A DNA stretch of 64,000 nt, from positions 2,232,001 through 2,296,000 of the forward strand of contig NZ_RAHX01000001.1 in the NCBI RefSeq assembly GCF_003605475.1. Direction: 5' to 3'. This stretch comes from Aurantiacibacter aquimixticola. GTDB lineage: Bacteria > Pseudomonadota > Alphaproteobacteria > Sphingomonadales > Sphingomonadaceae. Position numbers and translations under genes: made by a program. Under the pieces are notes generated by a model. That model searched no databases and was not told the DNA's origin. It was given only the letters and a program-made list of their open reading frames with translations. How positions within the stretch are numbered: the first letter of the stretch is position 1; every line of letters starts with the position of its first letter. Shown piece by piece: positions 35,002 through 41,813 of the stretch.

Positions 35002-36591
35002 TCAGTCGCGGCGCGCGACCAGTGTCGCCTCAGCGGAGCCGAGGTCCATCAGCACCTGGCTCGCGGGCATGCCGTCGCCGCCGCGATCGACCACGATATG
35101 CTGGAAGCCCGGGGAGCGGGCATCGCGGAAGTCCTCCGCATCGGTGTCGAGCGGACTGTCCAGCACGACACGGTAGAAGGCCCGCCGCATGTACTCCGAC
35201 AGCTCTCCCGCGGTCACCGCGCGGTCGCGGTCGAGATCGGCCTCGCCCCGCAGCGCGTCGCGCAGGATGTGGCTGACATAGCCGCCCGCCTTGTCGCGCT
35301 GGGCGACGAGGCTCAGCGTATCGGCGTCCGAGCTGAAGATGCCCATGCGATCGTCGGCGGCATCCACCACCTGGTCGAACCCGCCGGCAAAGCAGGCGTC
35401 GATCACCAGCAGCAGCCGTCCGCTGAAACCGTCAAGCATTGCGGTCAGCTCGTGATCAAACAACGCCGCGTCATACAGCTCGAGCGTCTCGGCACTGCCG
35501 TCGCGTTCGGTGTCGACGTTCTCGACCTTCTCGCCATGGCCGCTGAAGAACAGCAGCAGCAGGTCGTCCTCCCCCATCACGGCGGAGAGCTCGGTCAGCG
35601 CGGCGGCGAAGCGCTCGCGCGTCGCATCGCGGTTGAGGAGCGTAACGCTGCCCGGGGCAAGCACGCCTGCTTCGGCAAGCGCCTCGACGACCTGCTCGGC
35701 ATCCTGATCGGTCCGGGAGAGCGGGTTCATGCGGCGATAGTCGGCGACCCCGACGGACAGCGCGAACACGCGCGATGTGCCGCTGGCGGGGCGCACGGTG
35801 CGCACGCCCTCCGCGGCCTCGCGCACAGCGAGGGTGTAAGCGCCGCGCTCTCCAGGCGCGAAGCTGCTCGCGGCGATGTGATAAGTGCCGTCCTGCGGCA
35901 GGGTGAGGGAGAGCAGGCTGTCAGTGCTCGCCTGCGCGCCGCCGCGATCGTCATTGTACTCGCCTCGCCCGCTCGGCAGGTAGACCGTCAGCGCGGTGTC
36001 GACCGACTGGGAGGCCAGATCGAAGGTAATGCGCTGTCCGGCGCGCCCGGCAAAGGCGTAGTAATCGACGTGCGCCCCGTCGAAGCCGGTGCCGTCTCCG
36101 CGTGCAAGGCTGCCCTCGACGCTTTCGCCAAGCGCGATGGCGGTTGTGTCCCCGGGGGCCGGGTTGGCCGGATCCATCGTGGCGATGCGATAGCGCCCAC
36201 CGTCGCGATCACCGAAAGCGGTAACGTGCAGCTCGTATCGGCCATCGGCGGGAAGGCGTGCCTCGATCAGGCTGCCAAGGCCCATGGCGTCTGGGCCGTC
36301 ATCGTTGCGCACTTCGAAGCCGTCGGCCCCGGCCAGGCGCAGCACCGGGTCGAAGTCGTCCGAAGTGAGCGCGATGCGCACATGCTGACCGGCGCGCCCG
36401 TCGATGAGGTAGTAATCGCCCTCGTCCTCGAGCGTAGCTTCGATGGCGTTGCCGAGGCGGATGAGGCCGTTGCTGTCGCGCGGCTTGGCCTGCTTCGCCG
36501 CGGCATCGGCCATGATCGCGTCCTGCGCCGAAATCGGCATCGCTGCCGTCAGCGCGCCGAGCGCCGCCGCTATGATCAAACCCTTGCGCAT
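35002..36591 (-). CDS. Secreted caspase-fold (C14) peptidase with two PPC-like domains
   Basis: Predicted exported cysteine peptidase of the caspase/metacaspase clan, 529 residues from the ATG at 36591 (GGGGG upstream). There is a signal peptide (LIIAAALGALTAAMPISAQ), then two PPC-like beta-sandwich modules (about residues 45-130 and 150-258), then the caspase domain (SRVFALSVGVADYRRMNPLS). The dyad is His352 in FFSGHGE and Cys400 in VIDACFAGG. DLDRDRAVTAGEL near the C-terminus resembles a calcium-binding loop. It lies 68 bp after gcvPB on the same strand, possibly read through from it. Substrate unknown; a secreted processing or death protease is possible. Confidence 0.88.
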   Translation of the reverse strand: MRKGLIIAAALGALTAAMPISAQDAIMADAAAKQAKPRDSNGLIRLGNAIEATLEDEGDYYLIDGRAGQHVRIALTSDDFDPVLRLAGADGFEVRNDDGPDAMGLGSLIEARLPADGRYELHVTAFGDRDGGRYRIATMDPANPAPGDTTAIALGESVEGSLARGDGTGFDGAHVDYYAFAGRAGQRITFDLASQSVDTALTVYLPSGRGEYNDDRGGAQASTDSLLSLTLPQDGTYHIAASSFAPGERGAYTLAVREAAEGVRTVRPASGTSRVFALSVGVADYRRMNPLSRTDQDAEQVVEALAEAGVLAPGSVTLLNRDATRERFAAALTELSAVMGEDDLLLLFFSGHGEKVENVDTERDGSAETLELYDAALFDHELTAMLDGFSGRLLLVIDACFAGGFDQVVDAADDRMGIFSSDADTLSLVAQRDKAGGYVSHILRDALRGEADLDRDRAVTAGELSEYMRRAFYRVVLDSPLDTDAEDFRDARSPGFQHIVVDRGGDGMPASQVLMDLGSAEATLVARRD

Positions 36592-36659
36592 CGCATGCCC
36601 CCTTACGTCTGCGAGCATCCTGCCCCGAAATGCGTGAACGAAGTCCGAATGCGGCGAAC

Positions 36660-38249
36660 TCAGCTCGCCTCCTCGCTCCAGACCAGCCGCGGCTTGCGCG
36701 CTGCCTGCGCCTCGTCGAGCCGGGCACGGGGCGCGTGGTGCGGGGCGGTGGTGAGCGTCTCGTCGCCTGCCTTGGCCCGCTCAGCCAGCGATCGCATGGC
36801 GGTGACGAACTGGTCGAGCGCGGCCTTGCTCTCCGTCTCGGTCGGCTCCACCAGCATCGCACCATGCACCACCAGCGGGAAGTACATGGTCATCGGGTGG
36901 AAGCCCTCGTCGATCAGCCCCTTGGCAAGATCGAGCGTGGAGAGCCTCTCGCCAAAGCCCTCGTCGCCGAACAGCGCTTCGTGCATGCAGGGCCCGGCAT
37001 CGGCGAAGGGGGCGTGGAGCACGTCCTCCAGTCGGCGCAGGAGGTAATTGGCGTTGAGCACCGCATCGCCCGCCGCTTGCCGCAGCCCGTCCGCGCCGTG
37101 GCTGAGGATGTATGTGAGCGCGCGGGTGAACATGCCCATCTGCCCGTGAAAGGCGGTCATCCGCCCGAAGCTCTGCATGGCACCGTCGAAGTGCTTTTCG
37201 GAGAAAGCATCGGCGTTCTCCTCCTCAACAAGATGCACCACGCCGTCCTTGGTGCGCGCCGTGTAGGGGAGCGGGGCGAAGGGGCTGAGCGCTTCGGACA
37301 GGACGACCGGGCCGGAGCCGGGTCCGCCGCCGCCATGCGGAGTGGAGAAGGTCTTGTGCAGGTTGATATGCATCGCATCGACGCCGAGGTCGCCCGGCCG
37401 CACCCGGCCCATGATGGCGTTGAAATTGGCCCCATCGCAATAGACCAGCCCGCCCGCGTCATGCACTGCATCCGAGATCGCTTTCATGTCGCGTTCGAAC
37501 AGGCCGCATGTGTTGGGATTGGTGATCATGACGCCGGCAACGTCCGGCCCCAGCCGCGCCTTCAGCGCTTCCAGATCGACGCGCCCGTCCTTGTCGGCAG
37601 GGATGTCCTCCACCGCATAGCCGGCAAAGGCCGCGGTCGCGGGATTGGTCCCGTGCGCGCTTTCGGGCACCAGCACCACCTTGCGCGCATCGCCGCGTGC
37701 CTCGAGAGCGGCGCGGATGCACAATATGCCGCACAACTCGCCATGTGCGCCCGCCTTCGGGCTCATCGCGACGCCATGCATGCCGGTCAGATCGATCAGC
37801 CAATGCGCCAGCTCATTCATGACGCCGAGAGCGCCCTGCACGGTGGAGACCGGCTGGAAGGGATGCACGTCGGCAAAGCCGGGCATGCGCGCGACCTTTT
37901 CGTTCAGCCGCGGATTATGCTTCATCGTGCAGCTGCCAAGCGGGAAGAGACCCAGATCGATGGCGTAGTTCTGGCGGCTGAGGCGCGTATAATGACGCAC
38001 GGTCTCCGGCTCGGACAGGCCGGGCAGCCCGGTGCCGTCCGTGCGTACGAAGCTGCCGAGGCGGCTGGGAAGGTCGGTCTGCGTTTCGGGCAGGTCGACA
38101 CCGCAAGTCTCGGTCGTGCCGATCTCGAAGATCAGCGGCTCTTCCAGCATCAGCGCCTTGTTTCCTGTGACGGTCGGGTGATCGCCCTCTTCCAGCGAGG
38201 CAACGGGCGTGCCGGGCTTCCACCCGCTCTGGTTGATCGGCTTGTTCAT
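36660..38249 (-). CDS. gcvPB: Glycine dehydrogenase (decarboxylating) subunit 2
   Basis: PLP-binding half of the split P-protein, which decarboxylates glycine and passes aminomethyl to the lipoyl group of GcvH. The 529-residue product has the PLP lysine motif HINLHKTFSTPHGGGGPG and the N-terminal GSCTMKHNPRLNE. It is encoded after gcvPA with a 4-bp ATGA overlap, as expected for two subunits needed in equal amounts. Last recognisable gene of the riboswitch-led operon. Confidence 0.96.
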   Translation of the reverse strand: MNKPINQSGWKPGTPVASLEEGDHPTVTGNKALMLEEPLIFEIGTTETCGVDLPETQTDLPSRLGSFVRTDGTGLPGLSEPETVRHYTRLSRQNYAIDLGLFPLGSCTMKHNPRLNEKVARMPGFADVHPFQPVSTVQGALGVMNELAHWLIDLTGMHGVAMSPKAGAHGELCGILCIRAALEARGDARKVVLVPESAHGTNPATAAFAGYAVEDIPADKDGRVDLEALKARLGPDVAGVMITNPNTCGLFERDMKAISDAVHDAGGLVYCDGANFNAIMGRVRPGDLGVDAMHINLHKTFSTPHGGGGPGSGPVVLSEALSPFAPLPYTARTKDGVVHLVEEENADAFSEKHFDGAMQSFGRMTAFHGQMGMFTRALTYILSHGADGLRQAAGDAVLNANYLLRRLEDVLHAPFADAGPCMHEALFGDEGFGERLSTLDLAKGLIDEGFHPMTMYFPLVVHGAMLVEPTETESKAALDQFVTAMRSLAERAKAGDETLTTAPHHAPRARLDEAQAARKPRLVWSEEAS

Positions 38250-39607
38250 GACAGCGCCTCCTCGAGCGCAGAGGCCAGCGTTTCGATATCTTCTTCGGTA
38301 GTCGTCTCGGTCACGGTCACGAGCAAGCCGCCGGACAGAGCATCTTCCTGCGGGAACAGCTTGCCGAGGCTTACTCCCCCGAGAATGCCCTTGTCTGCCA
38401 GATCGCGAACCAGCTGGCGCGTATCGGTCGGCAGCATCAGCGTGAATTCGTTGAAGAAGTGCGTGTTCAGCACCTCAACGCCCGGCAGCTTCGCCAAGCG
38501 ATCCGAAGCGATGCAGGCGAGGCGGTGGTTCTCCGCTGCGAGCGCGCGCAAGCCCGCTTCGCCAAGCAGCGTCATGTGGACCGAGAAGGCCAGCGCGCAC
38601 AGCCCACTATTAGTGCAGATGTTGCTGGTCGCCTTCTCGCGCCGGATATGCTGTTCGCGGGTAGAAAGCGTCAGAACGAAGCCGCGCTTGCCGTCGGCAT
38701 CCACGGTCTCGCCACACAGCCGACCCGGCATCTGGCGCACAAGCTTTGGGTCGGTAATGGCGAACAGGCCGAGATACGGCCCGCCGAATTGCAGGCCGAC
38801 GCCGATGCCCTGCCCCTCGCCGACGACGATGTCCGCGCCGAGATTGCCCGGAGCTTCCAGCGCGCCGAGCGCCACCGGTTCGGTATTGACCACGATCAGC
38901 TTGGCACCCTTGGCATGCGCTGCTTCGGCGATCTTGCGAAGGTCCGGAATGCGGCCGAGAATATCTGGATACTGGACGACGACGCTCGCCGTGTTCTCGT
39001 CGATCCGCGCGATCAGGCCGTCATCGTCGGGCGTTGCGGTGAGGCTGGGGGAGGCACCGGCAATCTCGTCCTCGGTAAACTTCGCCATCGTGCGGACGAC
39101 TTCGGCGTAGTGCGGGTGCAGCGCGCCCGACAGCACGACCCGCTTGCGGCGCGTCACACGGCTTGCCATCGCCACCGCTTCCCAGCATGCGGTCGATCCG
39201 TCATACATGGAGGCATTGGCGACCGCGCAGCCGTAAAGGCGCGCGACCTGCGTCTGAAACTCGAACAGCATCTGCAGCGTGCCCTGCGCGATTTCCGGCT
39301 GGTAGGGCGTGTAGGCGGTCAGGAATTCGCCGCGCTGAATGATGTGATCGACAGTCGCGGGCACGTGATGCTTGTAAGCCCCCGCACCCAGGAAGAAGGG
39401 CGCATCCGCAGCGGCCAGATTGCGCTTGGACAGCCGCCGCATGTGTTTTTCGACCGCCATCTCCGTCGCGTGATGCGGCAGGCCTTCGATCGGCCCGTCG
39501 AGATACAGACCCGGCGGCACATCGGAGAACAGGGCATCGACGTCCGGCGCGCCGATAGCGTCGAGCATTGCGGACCGGTCGGTTTCGGTAAGCGGGAGAT
39601 AGCGCAT
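38246..39607 (-). CDS. gcvPA: Glycine dehydrogenase (decarboxylating) subunit 1
   Basis: N-terminal half of the split glycine decarboxylase (P-protein), 453 residues from the ATG at 39607. Family motifs include YTPYQPEIAQGTLQMLFEFQ, NASMYDGSTACWEAVAMA, GFVLTLSTREQHIRREKATS and ICTNSGLCALA. A GTG five codons upstream is possible, but AAGGAC 7 nt before the ATG supports 39607. It forms the alpha2beta2 enzyme with GcvPB. A perfect hairpin lies just upstream, next to its ribosome-binding site. Confidence 0.96.
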   Translation of the reverse strand: MRYLPLTETDRSAMLDAIGAPDVDALFSDVPPGLYLDGPIEGLPHHATEMAVEKHMRRLSKRNLAAADAPFFLGAGAYKHHVPATVDHIIQRGEFLTAYTPYQPEIAQGTLQMLFEFQTQVARLYGCAVANASMYDGSTACWEAVAMASRVTRRKRVVLSGALHPHYAEVVRTMAKFTEDEIAGASPSLTATPDDDGLIARIDENTASVVVQYPDILGRIPDLRKIAEAAHAKGAKLIVVNTEPVALGALEAPGNLGADIVVGEGQGIGVGLQFGGPYLGLFAITDPKLVRQMPGRLCGETVDADGKRGFVLTLSTREQHIRREKATSNICTNSGLCALAFSVHMTLLGEAGLRALAAENHRLACIASDRLAKLPGVEVLNTHFFNEFTLMLPTDTRQLVRDLADKGILGGVSLGKLFPQEDALSGGLLVTVTETTTEEDIETLASALEEALS

Positions 39608-39622
39608 GTAGATGTCCTTCAC

Positions 39623-39641
39623 CCTTCTCGGCGCGAGAAGG
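39623..39641 (-). other. Intercistronic hairpin between gcvH and gcvPA
   Basis: Perfect 8-bp inverted repeat CCTTCTCG (39623-39630) / CGAGAAGG (39634-39641) with a 3-nt loop, lying between the gcvH stop and the gcvPA ribosome-binding site. No T-run follows. It may set mRNA stability or relative translation rather than end transcription. Confidence 0.6.
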
Positions 39642-39649
39642 AAGCTAGA

Positions 39650-40021
39650 TCAAAGTCCGTCGCAGAACGCCTTGTAGGCCTTCGCGTCCATCAGGCCTTC
39701 GAGCTCGTCCTTGTCCGCGACGGTCAGCTTGAAGAACCAGCCCTCGGCCTCGGGCGCGGTGTTGACGAGTTCGGGCTCTGCCTCGAGCGCGGCATTGCCT
39801 TCCAGCACTGTCCCACCGATCGGCGCGTAGACATCGCTTGCCGCCTTCACGCTCTCCACGACGGCGGCTTCCGCGCCCTTGGCGAGTTCGGTGCCGGTCT
39901 GAGGGACTTCGACGAAGACGACATCGCCCAGCTGTTCCTGCGCGTAATCGGTGATGCCAATGATGGCCGTTTCACCATCGACCTCGATCCATTCATGCTC
40001 TTCGGTGAAATAGCGTGCCAT
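39650..40021 (-). CDS. gcvH: Glycine cleavage system H protein
   Basis: Lipoyl carrier shuttling the aminomethyl group between P, T and L proteins. The 123-residue product has [20 protein letters not shown] at the N-terminus and the lipoylated lysine in [13 protein letters not shown]. Normal length for the family. It starts 3 bp after the gcvT stop. The L protein (dihydrolipoyl dehydrogenase) is not in the window. Confidence 0.97.
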   Translation of the reverse strand: MARYFTEEHEWIEVDGETAIIGITDYAQEQLGDVVFVEVPQTGTELAKGAEAAVVESVKAASDVYAPIGGTVLEGNAALEAEPELVNTAPEAEGWFFKLTVADKDELEGLMDAKAYKAFCDGL

Positions 40022-40024
40022 CTG

Positions 40025-41164
40025 TCAGGTTCCTTTGCGGTGGTATTTGTGCGGGACGAAGGGAAGGGCGACAACGGTCGCCGTCAGGCGGCGGCCGCGC
40101 ACTTCGATGTCGAGCGCAATACCTTCTTCTGCATGTGCGCTTTCGACGTAACCCATGGCGATCGGGTGGCCGAGCGTGGGCGAGAAGCCGCCGCTGGTAA
40201 TGGTGCCGACATGTGTGTCGCCCGCGTAGATCTCCGCGCCTTCACGCGCTGGGAGCCTGCCTTCCAGTGCCAGGCCGACGCGGCGCTGCGGACAGCCACC
40301 CTTCTCCAGGCGGACGAGGCAGGCGGCATGGCCGAACCAGCCGCCGTTTTCTCGCCGCTTCTTGCTCAGTGCGAAGGTGAGCCCTGCACTGACCGGATCG
40401 GTTTGCGTCGAAAGATCATGCCCGTAGAGCGGCAGTCCCGCCTCGAGACGGAGGCTGTCGCGCGCGCCGAGCCCGGCGGGCTTCACCCGATCATCAGCGA
40501 TCAGGGCATCGGCGAGGCGTTCGATATGGCTGGCAGGCACGTTGATCTCGAACCCGTCCTCACCCGTATAGCCTGCGCGGGCGATACCGACGATTGCGCC
40601 TTCCCATTCCAGGCCGGTGCCCTGCATGAAATACAGATCGCTCGCGGCATCCGGGAACACCGTCTCTAGCGCCTCGGCCGCCTTTGGCCCTTGCAGCGCC
40701 AGCAGACCGCGATCATCGAGATGATTGAGCGTGATCTCGTCGGGCAGGTGCTCGCGCAGCCAGGCGATGTCGTCCCACTTAGTCGCGCCATTGACGACGA
40801 GGTAGAACTCCTCGTGCCCTTCGCGCGACATGTTGGTGACCATGAGATCGTCGAGAATGCCGCCATCGTCGTCCAGCAGCAGCGTGTAGCGGATATTTCC
40901 GGGTCGCAGGATGGAAAGGTCCGCAGGCACCAATGCCTCCAGCGCCTCTCGCGCGCCTTCGCCGCTGACGGTGAGCTGGCCCATATGACTGACGTCGAAC
41001 AGGCCGGCGCTGCTTCGCGTCCAGTCGTGTTCGGCGACGATGCCCTCATACTGGATCGGCATTTCATAGCCCGCGAACGGAACCATGCGCGCGCCATGCT
41101 GGCGGTGCCACGCATCGAGCGGGAGCTGCGCGGGCGGCTGGTCTTCGGTATCGGCTTCGCTCAT
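40025..41164 (-). CDS. gcvT: Glycine cleavage system aminomethyltransferase (T protein)
   Basis: Transfers the methylene group from aminomethyl-GcvH to tetrahydrofolate, releasing ammonia. The 379 residues show MVPFAGYEMPIQYEGI, SAGLFDVSHMGQLTVSG, ARAGYTGEDGFEI and LRLEAGLPLYGHDL. The frame stays open through the riboswitch, but the homologous N-terminus fixes the start at 41164, about 80 nt downstream of the second aptamer. It is the first gene of gcvT-gcvH-gcvPA-gcvPB. Its product methylene-THF is a substrate of FolD at 1505. Confidence 0.95.
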   Translation of the reverse strand: MSEADTEDQPPAQLPLDAWHRQHGARMVPFAGYEMPIQYEGIVAEHDWTRSSAGLFDVSHMGQLTVSGEGAREALEALVPADLSILRPGNIRYTLLLDDDGGILDDLMVTNMSREGHEEFYLVVNGATKWDDIAWLREHLPDEITLNHLDDRGLLALQGPKAAEALETVFPDAASDLYFMQGTGLEWEGAIVGIARAGYTGEDGFEINVPASHIERLADALIADDRVKPAGLGARDSLRLEAGLPLYGHDLSTQTDPVSAGLTFALSKKRRENGGWFGHAACLVRLEKGGCPQRRVGLALEGRLPAREGAEIYAGDTHVGTITSGGFSPTLGHPIAMGYVESAHAEEGIALDIEVRGRRLTATVVALPFVPHKYHRKGT

Positions 41165-41242
41165 CGGCAGGCATCTTTCGGCACGGGGCACGGCTCGGCA
41201 AGGTCCGCCCATCGGACCCTTTCGCCATGCCCCCTCTGTCTT

Positions 41243-41432
41243 GGAGACCTGAGAGATTCCGGCGCGGCCATTCGGCGAACGCCTTACTCCTTCGGTGGTG
41301 CCCGCCTGCGATAGGCGGCCACGCTTTCCAGAGAGCCCGTGCCAGATCCGCGGTCCGGTGGCCTGAGAGTTTCCGGGGCGGTTGCTCCTTCGGCGTCCCC
41401 GGCCTGGCGACCGAAGAACTCTCCCGCGAATC
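41243..41432 (-). promoter_or_regulatory. Tandem glycine riboswitch
   Basis: Read on the minus strand, two glycine aptamers follow each other upstream of gcvT. Aptamer 1 runs from GGGAGAG through GCCGAAGGAGCAA to GAAACTCTCAGG; aptamer 2 runs from GGCTCTCTGGA through ACCGAAGGAGTAA to GAATCTCTCAGG. Both have the conserved CCGAAGGRG core and the CTCTCAGG closing strand. Glycine binding is expected to switch on the cleavage operon. A short linker separates the aptamers, as in the known tandem class. Confidence 0.93.
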
Positions 41433-41813
41433 TGTCGGATGCCGAGACACCCGCCAAGCCGCATCGCTGTGCTGCAAAGGCGTGTTTCGGTCAATGCCGG
41501 GATCGAATGCGAAAGCGTATTTGGTCCCAAGGCAGAGCGGCGAATCGGAATGTTGCGCGACGCAGACTTAATGCGAACGCGAATTTCTTTCCGAGCCCAA
41601 TTCGGCGACGTTTGCGCCGTTTAAGAAATCGAAACCATTGCATTACGCACAATTCCGGAAATCGGCTTTTCGGCGGCTGGAACCGCATGGTTAACAAAGT
41701 CGCAAGACAGGTAAGGAAATTAACCAGGTTTCGGAACGTCGTCCTATTCCGCCCCTCGCTAGGGAAGTCTCGTAGAAAAAGTGAACGCACCTGAACGGGG
41801 ACAGGACATTAAC
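41433..41813. other. AT-richer intergenic region between divergent gcv operon and S8 protease gene
   Basis: About 380 bp without a credible gene, visibly less GC-rich than the surroundings. It must hold the divergent promoters. An inverted repeat TGGTTAA (41688-41694) / TTAACCA (41720-41726) is the only structure noted; its role is unknown. AGGAC before the S8 ATG is the likely ribosome-binding site. Confidence 0.6.

Noticed and set aside
34746..35276. Protein-coding reading of the repeat region (recurrent VT dipeptides)
   Set aside because: The recurrence follows from the near-21-bp period; there is no ribosome-binding site, and the frame enters the caspase gene antisense.
34870..37047. 725-codon plus-strand frame over the repeat array, the caspase gene and gcvPB
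   Set aside because: It runs antisense to two clear protein genes and its product has low-complexity Arg/Ala/Val composition.
41688..41726. TGGTTAA/TTAACCA inverted repeat as a CtrA site
   Set aside because: The half-sites are not spaced TTAA-N7-TTAA as the CtrA consensus requires; kept only as an unexplained inverted repeat.
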